Positions 35,331-43,406 of a stretch of 64,000 nt of DNA are shown in pieces (positions within the stretch are counted from its first letter, which is position 1; each line of letters opens with the position of its first letter). The stretch comes from Streptomyces sp. V1I1. GTDB lineage: Bacteria > Actinomycetota > Actinomycetes > Streptomycetales > Streptomycetaceae. The translations under genes and the position numbers were made by a program. The notes beneath the pieces are model-generated. The model made no database searches. It saw only the letters and a program-made list of their open reading frames with translations, and had not been told where the DNA came from. Where the stretch lies: the NCBI RefSeq assembly GCF_030817355.1, contig NZ_JAUSZH010000001.1, forward strand, positions 2,846,501 to 2,910,500, read 5' to 3'.

Positions 35331-35359
35331 CGGCCCGGCGCGTAGGGCACGCCGGGCCG
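35331..35359 (-). terminator. Intra-operon hairpin after binding-protein gene 1 (attenuator/stabiliser)
   Basis: CGGCCCGGCG (35331-35340) pairs perfectly with 35350-35359 around a 9-base loop, and flanking GGAAGG/CCTTCC can extend the stem. It lies between the binding-protein and permease genes. This is a usual place for a hairpin that keeps the binding-protein message more abundant than the membrane components. Confidence 0.6.
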
Positions 35360-35373
35360 GTCGCCTTCCGCCG

Positions 35374-36999
35374 TCAGTTGACCTTGATCTCGTTGTAGAC
35401 GGGGACGCTGAAGGGGTTCAGCGAGACATTGGAGACCCGCTCCGAGTACCCGGCACTGCCGTTCTGGTACCAGAGCGGGATGGCGGCCATCTGGTCGCGT
35501 ACGACCTCTTCGGCCTTCTGGAAGGTCTCGACGGCCTTCTTCGTGTCGGACTCGGCGTTGGCCTCGTCGACGAGCTTGTCGAACTCCGGGTTGCTCCACA
35601 GACCGTCGTTGGACGAGGCCTTGGTGTAGTAGAGCGGCTGCAGGAAGTTCTGGATGAGCGGGTAGTCCATCTGCCAGCCGGCCCGGAAGGGACCGGGCAT
35701 CTTGTGCTGCCCGATCTGGTTGCGGAAGTCGGCGAAGGTGCCGACCGGGTTGCCGACGCACGCCGTGTCCTTGCCCAGCACGTTGTTGATGCTGTTGCAC
35801 ACGGCGTCGACCCACTCCTTGTGCGAGCCGCTGTCCGCGTTGTACGAGAGCTTCAGCCGGCCGCCGGGGATGCCGCCGCCTTCGGTGATCAGCTTCTTCG
35901 CCTCGGTGGGGTTGTAGGTGCAGGCGTCACCGCACAGGGTCTCGCTGAAGCCGCCGTCCGCGCCGAGCACGGGCGAGGTCCAGTCCTTCGCGGGCGTACG
36001 CGTCTTCTGGAAGATCGTGTCGGTGATCTGCTCGCGGTTGATCGCCATGGACAGGCCCGTGCGGACCTTCGCGGCGCCGGGGGTGTTCCAGGCCTTGTCG
36101 TAGAAGGGGAAGGCGATGGCCTGGATGATGCCGGCCGGGGTGTTGATGTACCGGTCGCCGAGGTCCGCCTGCACATTCTTCAGCTGCGAGGCCGGCACAT
36201 CGTCGACGAGGTCGAGGTTGCCCGCGGTCAGGTCGGTGTAGGCGGTGTTGTTGTCCGTGTACACATTGAGGTCGACGCCGCCGTTCTGCGCCTTGTCGCT
36301 GCCCGGGTAGCCGTCCCACTTGCGCATCGACATCTTCGAGCCCTTGGCGTACGAGTCGACCATGTACGGGCCGTTGCCGACGGGCTTGGACAGCCAGGCG
36401 GCATGGTCGTCGAAGAACGCGCTGGGCAGCGGGGAGAAGGCTGCGTAGCCGAGGGTGTCGGGCCAGGTGGAGAACTTCTGGGAGAGCTTGACCGTGAAGG
36501 TCTTGTCGTCGACGACCTTGAGCCCGGAGAGGGTCTCGGCGGTGGGCTGGCCCTGCTCCGGGTGGACCTGCTCGTAGCCCTCGATGTAGCCGAAGAAGTA
36601 CGCGTTCTTCTGGTTGTTCTTGAGGTTGGCGCCGTAGTTCCACGCGTCCACGAAGGACTTGGCGGTGACCTTCTCGCCGTTGCTGAAAGTCCAGCCGTCC
36701 TTGACGGTGACCGTGAAGTTGGTGGAGTCCGTCGTGTCGATCTTCTCGGCGAGCATGTCCTTGGCCTCGCCGGTCTTCGGGTCGTACTGCTTGAGGCCAC
36801 GGAAGAGCATGTCGAGGACCTTGCCGCCCTGCACCTCGTTGGTGTTCGCGGGCTCCAGCGGGTTCTGCGGGTCGCCCCACGAGGAGCTCACGATCCCGTC
36901 GGCACCACCACCGCTGTCGCTCCCGCCGCCGCAGGCCGTGGCCGCGAGGGCTAGCGCCACGGCGCATGCGGCCCATCTGGCGTGCGTGGCTCCACGCAT
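35374..36999 (-). CDS. Oligopeptide-binding lipoprotein, SBP family 5 (copy 1)
   Basis: The product has 541 residues. Its lipoprotein signal is MRGATHARWAACAVALALAATAC with Cys in the lipobox AATAC. The mature part has the family-5 pattern: NPLEPANTNEVQGGKVLDMLF, the VKDGWTFSNGEKVTAKSFVDAW segment and the ligand-domain motif SMAINREQI. It captures peptides at the outer face of the membrane and delivers them to the OppBC-type permeases encoded downstream. It heads the first five-gene operon. Two cysteines besides the lipid Cys (LCGDACTY) and VCNSINNVLGKDTACVG may form disulfides. Ligands cannot be predicted. Confidence 0.93.
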   Translation of the reverse strand: MRGATHARWAACAVALALAATACGGGSDSGGGADGIVSSSWGDPQNPLEPANTNEVQGGKVLDMLFRGLKQYDPKTGEAKDMLAEKIDTTDSTNFTVTVKDGWTFSNGEKVTAKSFVDAWNYGANLKNNQKNAYFFGYIEGYEQVHPEQGQPTAETLSGLKVVDDKTFTVKLSQKFSTWPDTLGYAAFSPLPSAFFDDHAAWLSKPVGNGPYMVDSYAKGSKMSMRKWDGYPGSDKAQNGGVDLNVYTDNNTAYTDLTAGNLDLVDDVPASQLKNVQADLGDRYINTPAGIIQAIAFPFYDKAWNTPGAAKVRTGLSMAINREQITDTIFQKTRTPAKDWTSPVLGADGGFSETLCGDACTYNPTEAKKLITEGGGIPGGRLKLSYNADSGSHKEWVDAVCNSINNVLGKDTACVGNPVGTFADFRNQIGQHKMPGPFRAGWQMDYPLIQNFLQPLYYTKASSNDGLWSNPEFDKLVDEANAESDTKKAVETFQKAEEVVRDQMAAIPLWYQNGSAGYSERVSNVSLNPFSVPVYNEIKVN

Positions 37000-37113
37000 G
37001 AGGTCGCCTCCAGTGTCCCGAGTCTCACTTAGGCCCCAAATATCACCTCACACGCCATCGCGCGCATATTCTCATCGCCCGTCCGGACGAGCGGACGCAG
37101 TCGCGTACGACGA

Positions 37114-37153
37114 CGGGGGCGTCCCGGGCCGATATGGGCCCGGGACGCCCCCG
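37114..37153 (-). terminator. Terminator of the second peptide-transporter operon
   Basis: A perfect 17-bp stem (37114-37130 with 37137-37153) and a 6-base loop lie 19 bases past the stop of the last gene of operon 2 on the minus strand. It separates the two paralogous operons. Confidence 0.88.
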
Positions 37154-37171
37154 TTCACGTACTGCGCAGCA

Positions 37172-38329
37172 CTACACCGCGTGGACGACGTCCTTCTCCT
37201 CGGCGAAGTGGCACGCGGACTCGTGCGCCGCCGGCGTGGCCGCGCCCTTGAAGCGCTCCGGGACCGCCAGCAGCGGGATCTCCTCGGCGCACTTGTCCTC
37301 GGCCTTCCAGCAACGGGTGCGGAAGCGGCAGCCGGACGGCGGGTTCGCCGGAGACGGGACGTCGCCGACGAGGATGATCCGCTCGCGGCCCTCGCGGGCC
37401 TCCGGGTCGGGGACCGGGACCGCCGACAGCAGCGCCTGGGTGTAGGGGTGCGTCGGGTGGTCGTAGATCTGCGTGTCCGTACCGATCTCGGCCATCTTGC
37501 CGAGGTACATCACGCCGACCCGGTCCGAGATGTGCCGGACGATCGACAGGTCGTGGGCGATGAAGATGTAGGAGAGGTTGAACTCGTCCTGCAACTTCTC
37601 CATCAGGTTGATGACCTGCGCCTGGACGGAGACGTCCAGGGCCGAGACCGGCTCGTCGCAGATGATGATCTCCGGGTTGAGCGCCAGGCCGCGGGCGATG
37701 CCGATGCGCTGGCGCTGACCGCCGGAGAACTGGTGCGGGTACCGGTTGATGTACTCCGGGTTGAGGCCCACGACGTCCAGGAGTTCCTGGACCTTGCGGC
37801 GGCGGTCGCCCTTGGGCGCCACCTCCGGGTGGATGTCGAAGGGCTCCCCGATGATGTCGCCGACCGTCATACGGGGGTTCAGCGAGGTGTACGGGTCCTG
37901 GAACACCATCTGGATGTTGCGGCGTACGGCTTTGAGCGCGCGGCCGGAGAGCCTGGTGATGTCCTGGCCCTTGTAGAACACCTCGCCGGCGGTCGCCGTC
38001 TCCAGCGTCATCAGCAGCTTGGCGACGGTGGACTTGCCACAGCCGGACTCGCCGACGATGCCGAGGGTCTCGCCCTGGTAGAGGTCAAAGGAGATCCCGT
38101 CCACGGCCTTGACCGCGCCGACCTTCTTCTTGAACAGGATGCCCTGGGTCAGCGGGAAGTGCTTGACGAGGTTGCGGACCTGAAGGATCGGCTCACCCTG
38201 CGAGACGGGCGCGTCGATGGCTGCCACGGCCTCGGCCTCGGTGGCGGCGTCGACCGTCTCGACGTCGGTGACGTTCGGGGTGGCGTCCACGGCGTCCGTC
38301 GGCTCGTCAGTCTTCTTGAGCTCAGCCAT
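37172..38329 (-). CDS. Oligopeptide ABC transporter ATPase, OppF/DppF type (copy 2)
   Basis: The product has 385 residues from ATG at 38329. An acidic Ala/Thr/Val-rich extension of about 45 residues (DAVDATPNVTDVETVDAATE) precedes the ATPase, longer than in copy 1. Walker [10 protein letters not shown], signature [17 protein letters not shown], Walker [11 protein letters not shown] and [13 protein letters not shown] follow. The oligo_HPY tail has [12 protein letters not shown]. Its start overlaps the OppD-type stop by 8 bases with the same ATGGCTGA junction as in operon 1. Confidence 0.93.
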   Translation of the reverse strand: MAELKKTDEPTDAVDATPNVTDVETVDAATEAEAVAAIDAPVSQGEPILQVRNLVKHFPLTQGILFKKKVGAVKAVDGISFDLYQGETLGIVGESGCGKSTVAKLLMTLETATAGEVFYKGQDITRLSGRALKAVRRNIQMVFQDPYTSLNPRMTVGDIIGEPFDIHPEVAPKGDRRRKVQELLDVVGLNPEYINRYPHQFSGGQRQRIGIARGLALNPEIIICDEPVSALDVSVQAQVINLMEKLQDEFNLSYIFIAHDLSIVRHISDRVGVMYLGKMAEIGTDTQIYDHPTHPYTQALLSAVPVPDPEAREGRERIILVGDVPSPANPPSGCRFRTRCWKAEDKCAEEIPLLAVPERFKGAATPAAHESACHFAEEKDVVHAV

Positions 38330-39380
38330 GGATCGTCTCCTTCCAGAAGTGGCACGCGCTGCCGCGGCCGACCAGTTCCGTGCCGTCCTGCTCGGTGACC
38401 GGAAGCAGTGCCGGGATCTCGGAGCGGCAGATGTCCTCCGCCTTGGTGCAGCGCGGGTTGAAAGCACAACCGGACGGTACGCGCAGCAGGTTGGGCGGCA
38501 GGCCCTTGATGGCGAAGAGCTCCTGGCCCTTCTGGTCCAGGCGCGGAATGGAGTCGAGGAGGCCACGGGTGTACGGGTGCGCGGGGCGCTTGTACAGCTC
38601 GTGCACCGGGGCGGTCTCGACGATCCGGCCCGCGTACATAACCGCGATCTTGTCCGCGACGTCGGCGACCACGCCGAGGTCGTGGGTGATCAGGATCAGG
38701 CCCATGTTGTACTCGCGCTGCAACTCCGCGAGCAGCTCCATGACCTGGGCCTGGACGGTGACGTCCAGCGCGGTCGTGGGCTCGTCGGCGATGATCAGGT
38801 CCGGCTCCAGGGCGAGCGCCATCGCGATCATGATGCGCTGGCGCATACCGCCGGAGAACTGGTGCGGGTAGTCGTTGACCCGCTCCTTCGCCGCCGGAAT
38901 GCGCACCCGGTCCATCAGCTCGATGGACCTGGCCTTGGCCTCCTTCTTGGAGAGGCCCAGGTGGACGCGGAACATCTCGCCCAGTTGGTAGCCCACGGAG
39001 AGCACCGGGTTCAGCGAGGACAGCGCGTCCTGGAAGATCATCGCGATCTTCTGGCCGCGGATCTTCCGCCGCTCCTCGTTGCTCATCTTGAGCATGTCCT
39101 CACCGCGGAAGAGGATCTCTCCCTTGGGGATCCGGCCGGGGGGCATGTCGAGGATGCCCATGATCGCCTGAGCGGTCACGGACTTGCCGGAGCCGGACTC
39201 GCCGAGCACTGCGAGGGTCTCGCCGGAGCTGACGCTGTAGTTGACGCCGTTGACGGCCTTGGCCACGCCGTCACGGGTGTTGAACTCCACGTGCAGGTCG
39301 CGGACTTCGAGCAGCGGGCCGCCGTTATCGTCCGTACCGCACGGGGAAGGAACGCTTGCCGTCTCGTCGATGATGGTCAT
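38322..39380 (-). CDS. Oligopeptide ABC transporter ATPase, OppD/DppD type (copy 2)
   Basis: The product has 352 residues. A 22-residue N-terminal extension (MTIIDETASVPSPCGTDDNG) precedes [16 protein letters not shown], which aligns with the copy 1 start. Walker [37 protein letters not shown] and [13 protein letters not shown] match copy 1 nearly residue for residue. The tail has CAFNPRCTKAEDIC. It is the partner ATPase of the OppF-type subunit. Confidence 0.93.
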   Translation of the reverse strand: MTIIDETASVPSPCGTDDNGGPLLEVRDLHVEFNTRDGVAKAVNGVNYSVSSGETLAVLGESGSGKSVTAQAIMGILDMPPGRIPKGEILFRGEDMLKMSNEERRKIRGQKIAMIFQDALSSLNPVLSVGYQLGEMFRVHLGLSKKEAKARSIELMDRVRIPAAKERVNDYPHQFSGGMRQRIMIAMALALEPDLIIADEPTTALDVTVQAQVMELLAELQREYNMGLILITHDLGVVADVADKIAVMYAGRIVETAPVHELYKRPAHPYTRGLLDSIPRLDQKGQELFAIKGLPPNLLRVPSGCAFNPRCTKAEDICRSEIPALLPVTEQDGTELVGRGSACHFWKETIHG

Positions 39381-39391
39381 GTACGCCTCCC

Positions 39392-40339
39392 TCAGCGCAG
39401 CTTGGGGTCGAGGGCGTTGCGTACCGCATCGCCGAGCATGATGAACGCCAGGACAGTGATCGACACCATGACTGACGGGATGATCAGGACGAACGCGGCA
39501 TTACGCAGCTGCTCCTGGCCCGACGAGATGTCCACGCCCCACGAGACGGTCGGCTCGGCGAGACCGATGCCCAGGAAGGACAGCGTGGCCTCGGCCGAGA
39601 TGTAACCGCCGAGCGCGATTGTCGCGACGACGATCACTGGTGCCATGGCGTTGGGCAGGATGTGCCGGAGCAGGATGCGGGTGGTCGAGGCGCCGAGCGC
39701 CTTGGCCGCCATGACGTAGTCCGCCTGCTTGATGGTCAGCACCGAACCGCGGGCGACACGTGCGATTTGGGTCCAGCCCAGGAAGGCCAGCGCCAGAATC
39801 ACGACGTAGAGGTGACGCTCGGTGAACGAGGTCAGCACCACCATCGCGCCGAGGATGAACGGGACGCCGAAGAAGATGTCGGTGACCCGGGACAGGAGGG
39901 TGTCCAGGATGCCGCCGAAGTAGCCGGCGATCATGCCGACCACGGTGCCCAGGACGGTGACGATGGCGGTCACACCCACGGCTACGGCGATCGAGGCGCG
40001 GGCGCCGTAGATGACGCGTGCGTAGATCGAGCGGCCCTGGATGTCGTAACCGAACCAGTCCTCCTGGAAGAAGCTGCCCCAGTTGGGCTTCTGAAGGTAG
40101 TGCTTGGCGAGGTCCGCGTGACGCGGGTCGGCGCCGGTGAACAGGCCCGGCGCTATCGCCATGGTCAGCAGGACGACGATCAGCACCCCGGAGACCAGGA
40201 ACAGTGGGTTGCGGCGCAGGTCGTGCCAGGCGTCCGACCAGAGGCTGCGCGGCTTGCCCACCTTGGCCTCCACCGGCCGGTTGACCGGGGTCTCGACGGC
40301 GGGCTGGTCCTTGACGGTGTCCTTGAGTGCCTCAGGCAT
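39392..40339 (-). CDS. Oligopeptide ABC transporter permease, OppC/DppC type (copy 2)
   Basis: The product has 315 residues with a 30-residue cytoplasmic N-terminus, then SLWSDAWHDLRRNPLFLVSG and six membrane helices. The EAA loop is AKALGASTTRILLRHILPN. The protein ends LGDAVRNALDPKLR, identical in style to copy 1. It overlaps the OppB-type gene by 8 bases. Confidence 0.93.
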   Translation of the reverse strand: MPEALKDTVKDQPAVETPVNRPVEAKVGKPRSLWSDAWHDLRRNPLFLVSGVLIVVLLTMAIAPGLFTGADPRHADLAKHYLQKPNWGSFFQEDWFGYDIQGRSIYARVIYGARASIAVAVGVTAIVTVLGTVVGMIAGYFGGILDTLLSRVTDIFFGVPFILGAMVVLTSFTERHLYVVILALAFLGWTQIARVARGSVLTIKQADYVMAAKALGASTTRILLRHILPNAMAPVIVVATIALGGYISAEATLSFLGIGLAEPTVSWGVDISSGQEQLRNAAFVLIIPSVMVSITVLAFIMLGDAVRNALDPKLR

Positions 40340-41261
40340 AACGGATCCTCGGGTCCAGGACCGCGTAGAGCAGGTCGACGAGCAGGCTGGCGACGAGATA
40401 GACGACCACGATCAGGGTCACGATGCCCACGACGGTGGAGCCCTCACGGTGCTTCAGCGCGGAAAATACGTTGTAGCCGACGCCCTGAACGTTGAAGATG
40501 CCTTCGGTGACCACCGCGCCGCCCATCAGGGAGCCGATGTCCGTGCCGAGGAAGGTGACCACGGGAATCATGGAGTTGCGCATCAGGTGTACCCCGATGA
40601 TGCGGCGGCGAGGCAGCCCCTTGGCCACCGCGGTGCGCATGTAGTCGGAGCGCAGATTCTCCGCGATCGACGTACGGGTGAGACGGGCGACGTACGCGAG
40701 CGACAGGGAGCCGAGTACAACGGCCGGCAGGATCAGCTCGTTCCAGTCCGCCACTGCGCTGACGTTGGGGTCGACCCAGCCGAGCTGGTGGGCGAAGAAG
40801 AACTGCGCCAGGAAGCCGAGGACGAACGAGGGAACCGAGATCAGCAGCAGCGTCAGGATGAGCAGGCCGCGGTCCCGGAGCGTGTCTGCCTTCAGCCCGG
40901 CGAAGACGCCGAGCGAGATTCCGACGAGCACGGTGAAGGTGAAGGCGAACAGGGTCAGTCGGACCGTGATCGGGAATGCGTCCGCGATGATGTCGGCAAC
41001 GGGCTGGCCGCTGGCGATCTGTGTACCGAAGTCGCCCTGGAACAGGTTGACCAGGTAGTTCCAGTACTGGTGCCAGAGCGGCAGATCGAGACCAAGGTCC
41101 TTCTTCATGGCCGCGATCTGTGCTGGATCGACGGTCTGCTCTCCGGCGAGCGCGCGCACAGGATCACCGGGCAGCGCGAACATCATGGAGAAGACCAGCA
41201 AGGTTGACCCGAGGAAGACCGGGATCATCTGGAGCAGTCGCCGCGCGACATAACGCCCCAT
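40332..41261 (-). CDS. Oligopeptide ABC transporter permease, OppB/DppB type (copy 2)
   Basis: The product has 309 residues from ATG at 41261 (MGRYVARRLLQMIPVFLGST), the same start as copy 1; the frame is open further upstream without coding character. Six membrane helices are predicted, with the EAA-type loop RTAVAKGLPRRRIIGVHLMRN and the terminus LLVDLLYAVLDPRIRYA. It follows the binding-protein gene across a 125-base gap with a hairpin. Confidence 0.93.
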   Translation of the reverse strand: MGRYVARRLLQMIPVFLGSTLLVFSMMFALPGDPVRALAGEQTVDPAQIAAMKKDLGLDLPLWHQYWNYLVNLFQGDFGTQIASGQPVADIIADAFPITVRLTLFAFTFTVLVGISLGVFAGLKADTLRDRGLLILTLLLISVPSFVLGFLAQFFFAHQLGWVDPNVSAVADWNELILPAVVLGSLSLAYVARLTRTSIAENLRSDYMRTAVAKGLPRRRIIGVHLMRNSMIPVVTFLGTDIGSLMGGAVVTEGIFNVQGVGYNVFSALKHREGSTVVGIVTLIVVVYLVASLLVDLLYAVLDPRIRYA

Positions 41262-41293
41262 GTTTGCCTCCGATATGGATAACTGCAGCCCCA

Positions 41294-41325
41294 GGGGCCG
41301 CTTCCTGGATTCAGGGAGCGGCCCC
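41294..41325 (-). terminator. Intra-operon hairpin after binding-protein gene 2
   Basis: A 14-bp stem with one mismatch (41294-41307 with 41312-41325) and a GATT loop lie between the binding-protein and permease genes. It corresponds in position to the hairpin of operon 1, although the sequence differs. Confidence 0.6.
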
Positions 41326-41386
41326 GGGGGCCTACCGCCAGTTGCGGTGGCGGGTGACGGCCGAGTGGGGGTGGCCCGCAGGCCGG

Positions 41387-43009
41387 TTACTTGGCGACGG
41401 TGACTTCGGTGATGTTGAAGTCGCCGTGGAAGTCCACCGTCACGTTGCCAACGGCCTTGGAGTGGCCACCGTTGATCTTGTACTCCCACAGCGGGATGGC
41501 CGGCATCTTCGTCAGAACCAGCTTCTCCGCCTCCTGGTAGAGCTTGATCGACTCTTCCAGGGTCTTGGCGTTGTCGGCCTTCTTGAACGCGGCGTCGACC
41601 GCCTTGTCGGAGAACCGGCCGTTGTTCGCCTCGGCGGTGGTGCCGTACAGCTCACGCATGAAGTTGGCGTTCACCGGGTAGTCGGCGACCCAACCACCGC
41701 GGTACATCGACTTGACCTTGTTGTTGTCGCGCCCTTCCAGGTCCGTCTGGAAGTCCGGCTTGGCGTCCGGGGTGCACTCGACACCGGTGGAGTTGCGGAT
41801 CGACTCGCAGACCGCGGTCACCCACTCCTTGTGGCCACCGTCGGCGTTGTACTGGATCCAGACCTGGTTGCCCGGGACGCCGCCACCCTCGGTGACAAGC
41901 TGCTTCGCCTTGGCCGCGTTGAAGGTGAACACGTCGCTGCCCAGGTCCTGCTTACCGGCGACACCCTCGGGGATGAAGCTGGTGGCGGGCTTGCGGGTGC
42001 CGTTGAGGACAGTCTTGGTGATCGTCTCGCGGTCGATCGCCATCGACAGCCCCTGGATGACCTTCGGGTCGATGCCCTTGAAGGTCTTGGAGTAGAAGAC
42101 CGGGACGAGCGACTGGATGGCCGCGTAGGGCTGCTCGATCGCGCGGTCGCCGAGGTCCTGCTTGTACTTCGGCAGGTCCTTCGGGCCGACCTGGCGGATC
42201 ATGTCCAGGTTGCCGGAGAGGAGGTCCTGGTACGCGGCCTCGACGGTCGCGTAGTTCTTGAAGAGGACACCCTTGTTCTTGGCCTTGTTCGGGCCCTGGT
42301 AGTCAGGGTTGGCCTTGACCTGGATGAGCTTCTTGTGGTTCCACTTCTCGAAGATGTAGGGACCGTTGCCGACCGGAGCCTGGCCGAACGCCTTGGTGTC
42401 CTTGTAGAAGACCTCGGGCAGCGGCGCGAAGGTGGTGTAGCCCAGCTTGTACTCGTAGTACGGCACAGCGTTGGCGAGCTCGATGGTGAAGGTGGTCTCG
42501 TCGACGACCTTCAGACCCGACATCTTGTCGGACTTCGGAGCGCCCTTCTCCGGGTGTACGTCGGCGTAGCCGGCGATGTCCTCGAACCAGAAGGCGTTCT
42601 GCTGCTTGTTGTTGATGTTGGCGTACCAGTTCCACGCCTTAACGTAGGAGTCCGCCGTGACGGGGGTGCCGTCATGGAACTTCCAGCCCTGCTTGAGCTT
42701 GACCGTCCAGGTCTTGGAGTCAGTGGTCTTCACCGACTCGGCGTTGGTGTAGACGATCTTGCCCTGCGCGTCGAAGTCCAGCAGCTGGGTGAACAGCGAC
42801 TGGATGACGTAGCTGCCGAGCGACTCGTTCGTGTCGGCCGGGATCAGCGGCTTCTGCGGCTCACCGACGTCGATGGAGACGTAGCCCGCGGGCTTGCCCT
42901 TCTCCTTCGAAGCCGAGTCCGTGTCACTGCCTCCGCCGCCGCACGCCGTCGCCGACAGAGCCACGACTATCGCACCCACTACCCACTTGGCGCTCTTGGC
43001 ACCGCGCAT
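41387..43009 (-). CDS. Oligopeptide-binding lipoprotein, SBP family 5 (copy 2; BldKB-like candidate)
   Basis: The product has 540 residues from ATG at 43009. The lipoprotein signal is MRGAKSAKWVVGAIVVALSATAC with the Cys in the lipobox. The mature protein shows EPQKPLIPADTNESLGSYV, LKQGWKFHDGTPVTADSYVKAW and SMAIDRETITK, all parallel to the copy 1 binding protein. It supplies peptides to the permeases downstream. It heads the second operon, next to typA. In S. coelicolor the bldK locus lies beside typA, so this may be the BldK system needed for aerial growth; that is inference from position, and the order of binding protein and permease should be compared. Confidence 0.92.
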   Translation of the reverse strand: MRGAKSAKWVVGAIVVALSATACGGGGSDTDSASKEKGKPAGYVSIDVGEPQKPLIPADTNESLGSYVIQSLFTQLLDFDAQGKIVYTNAESVKTTDSKTWTVKLKQGWKFHDGTPVTADSYVKAWNWYANINNKQQNAFWFEDIAGYADVHPEKGAPKSDKMSGLKVVDETTFTIELANAVPYYEYKLGYTTFAPLPEVFYKDTKAFGQAPVGNGPYIFEKWNHKKLIQVKANPDYQGPNKAKNKGVLFKNYATVEAAYQDLLSGNLDMIRQVGPKDLPKYKQDLGDRAIEQPYAAIQSLVPVFYSKTFKGIDPKVIQGLSMAIDRETITKTVLNGTRKPATSFIPEGVAGKQDLGSDVFTFNAAKAKQLVTEGGGVPGNQVWIQYNADGGHKEWVTAVCESIRNSTGVECTPDAKPDFQTDLEGRDNNKVKSMYRGGWVADYPVNANFMRELYGTTAEANNGRFSDKAVDAAFKKADNAKTLEESIKLYQEAEKLVLTKMPAIPLWEYKINGGHSKAVGNVTVDFHGDFNITEVTVAK

Positions 43010-43406
43010 GGGTTCCTCCTCATGAGTCCACTTGTCACTACAAGAAGGGCACATCTACGCGCGCTGACACCCCTGACAGCGAACACGTCAAGTACCCCGA
43101 GTGTGCTCGTGAGTCGGCGCTCCCCACAGCGCGTGACCCATTGACCCGAGCTCAATGGAGCCAACTATTAAGTAGACCCGAGCCGTAAACCACACTTAAA
43201 GGGTCTCGTTTTGACAACATCGCCGGACCCTCTCAGCCCGAAATCCGGACAAAGCGAGCACAGACAGACACCCGCGAAACGGACCGTTAACACATGTTCC
43301 GGAGAGCGATAGCCGATATGCGGACACTCGGGCCATGAAAAGGAGTTGACGAACGGCCGGCCCCCCGCAAGTTTCTGCGGGGGGCCGGACCGTCACTGAT
43401 GGGGCG
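43010..43406. other. Intergenic region between typA and the second peptide operon
   Basis: This 397-base gap has two parts. The part next to the binding-protein gene should hold its promoter; it contains an AT-richer tract at 43160-43215, but I cannot assign -35/-10 boxes with confidence. The part next to typA holds the typA terminator. No gene or RNA was recognised. Confidence 0.4.
43357..43388 (-). terminator. typA terminator
   Basis: A perfect 13-bp stem (43357-43369 with 43376-43388) and the 6-base loop AGTTTC lie 18 bases past the typA stop. Confidence 0.85.
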
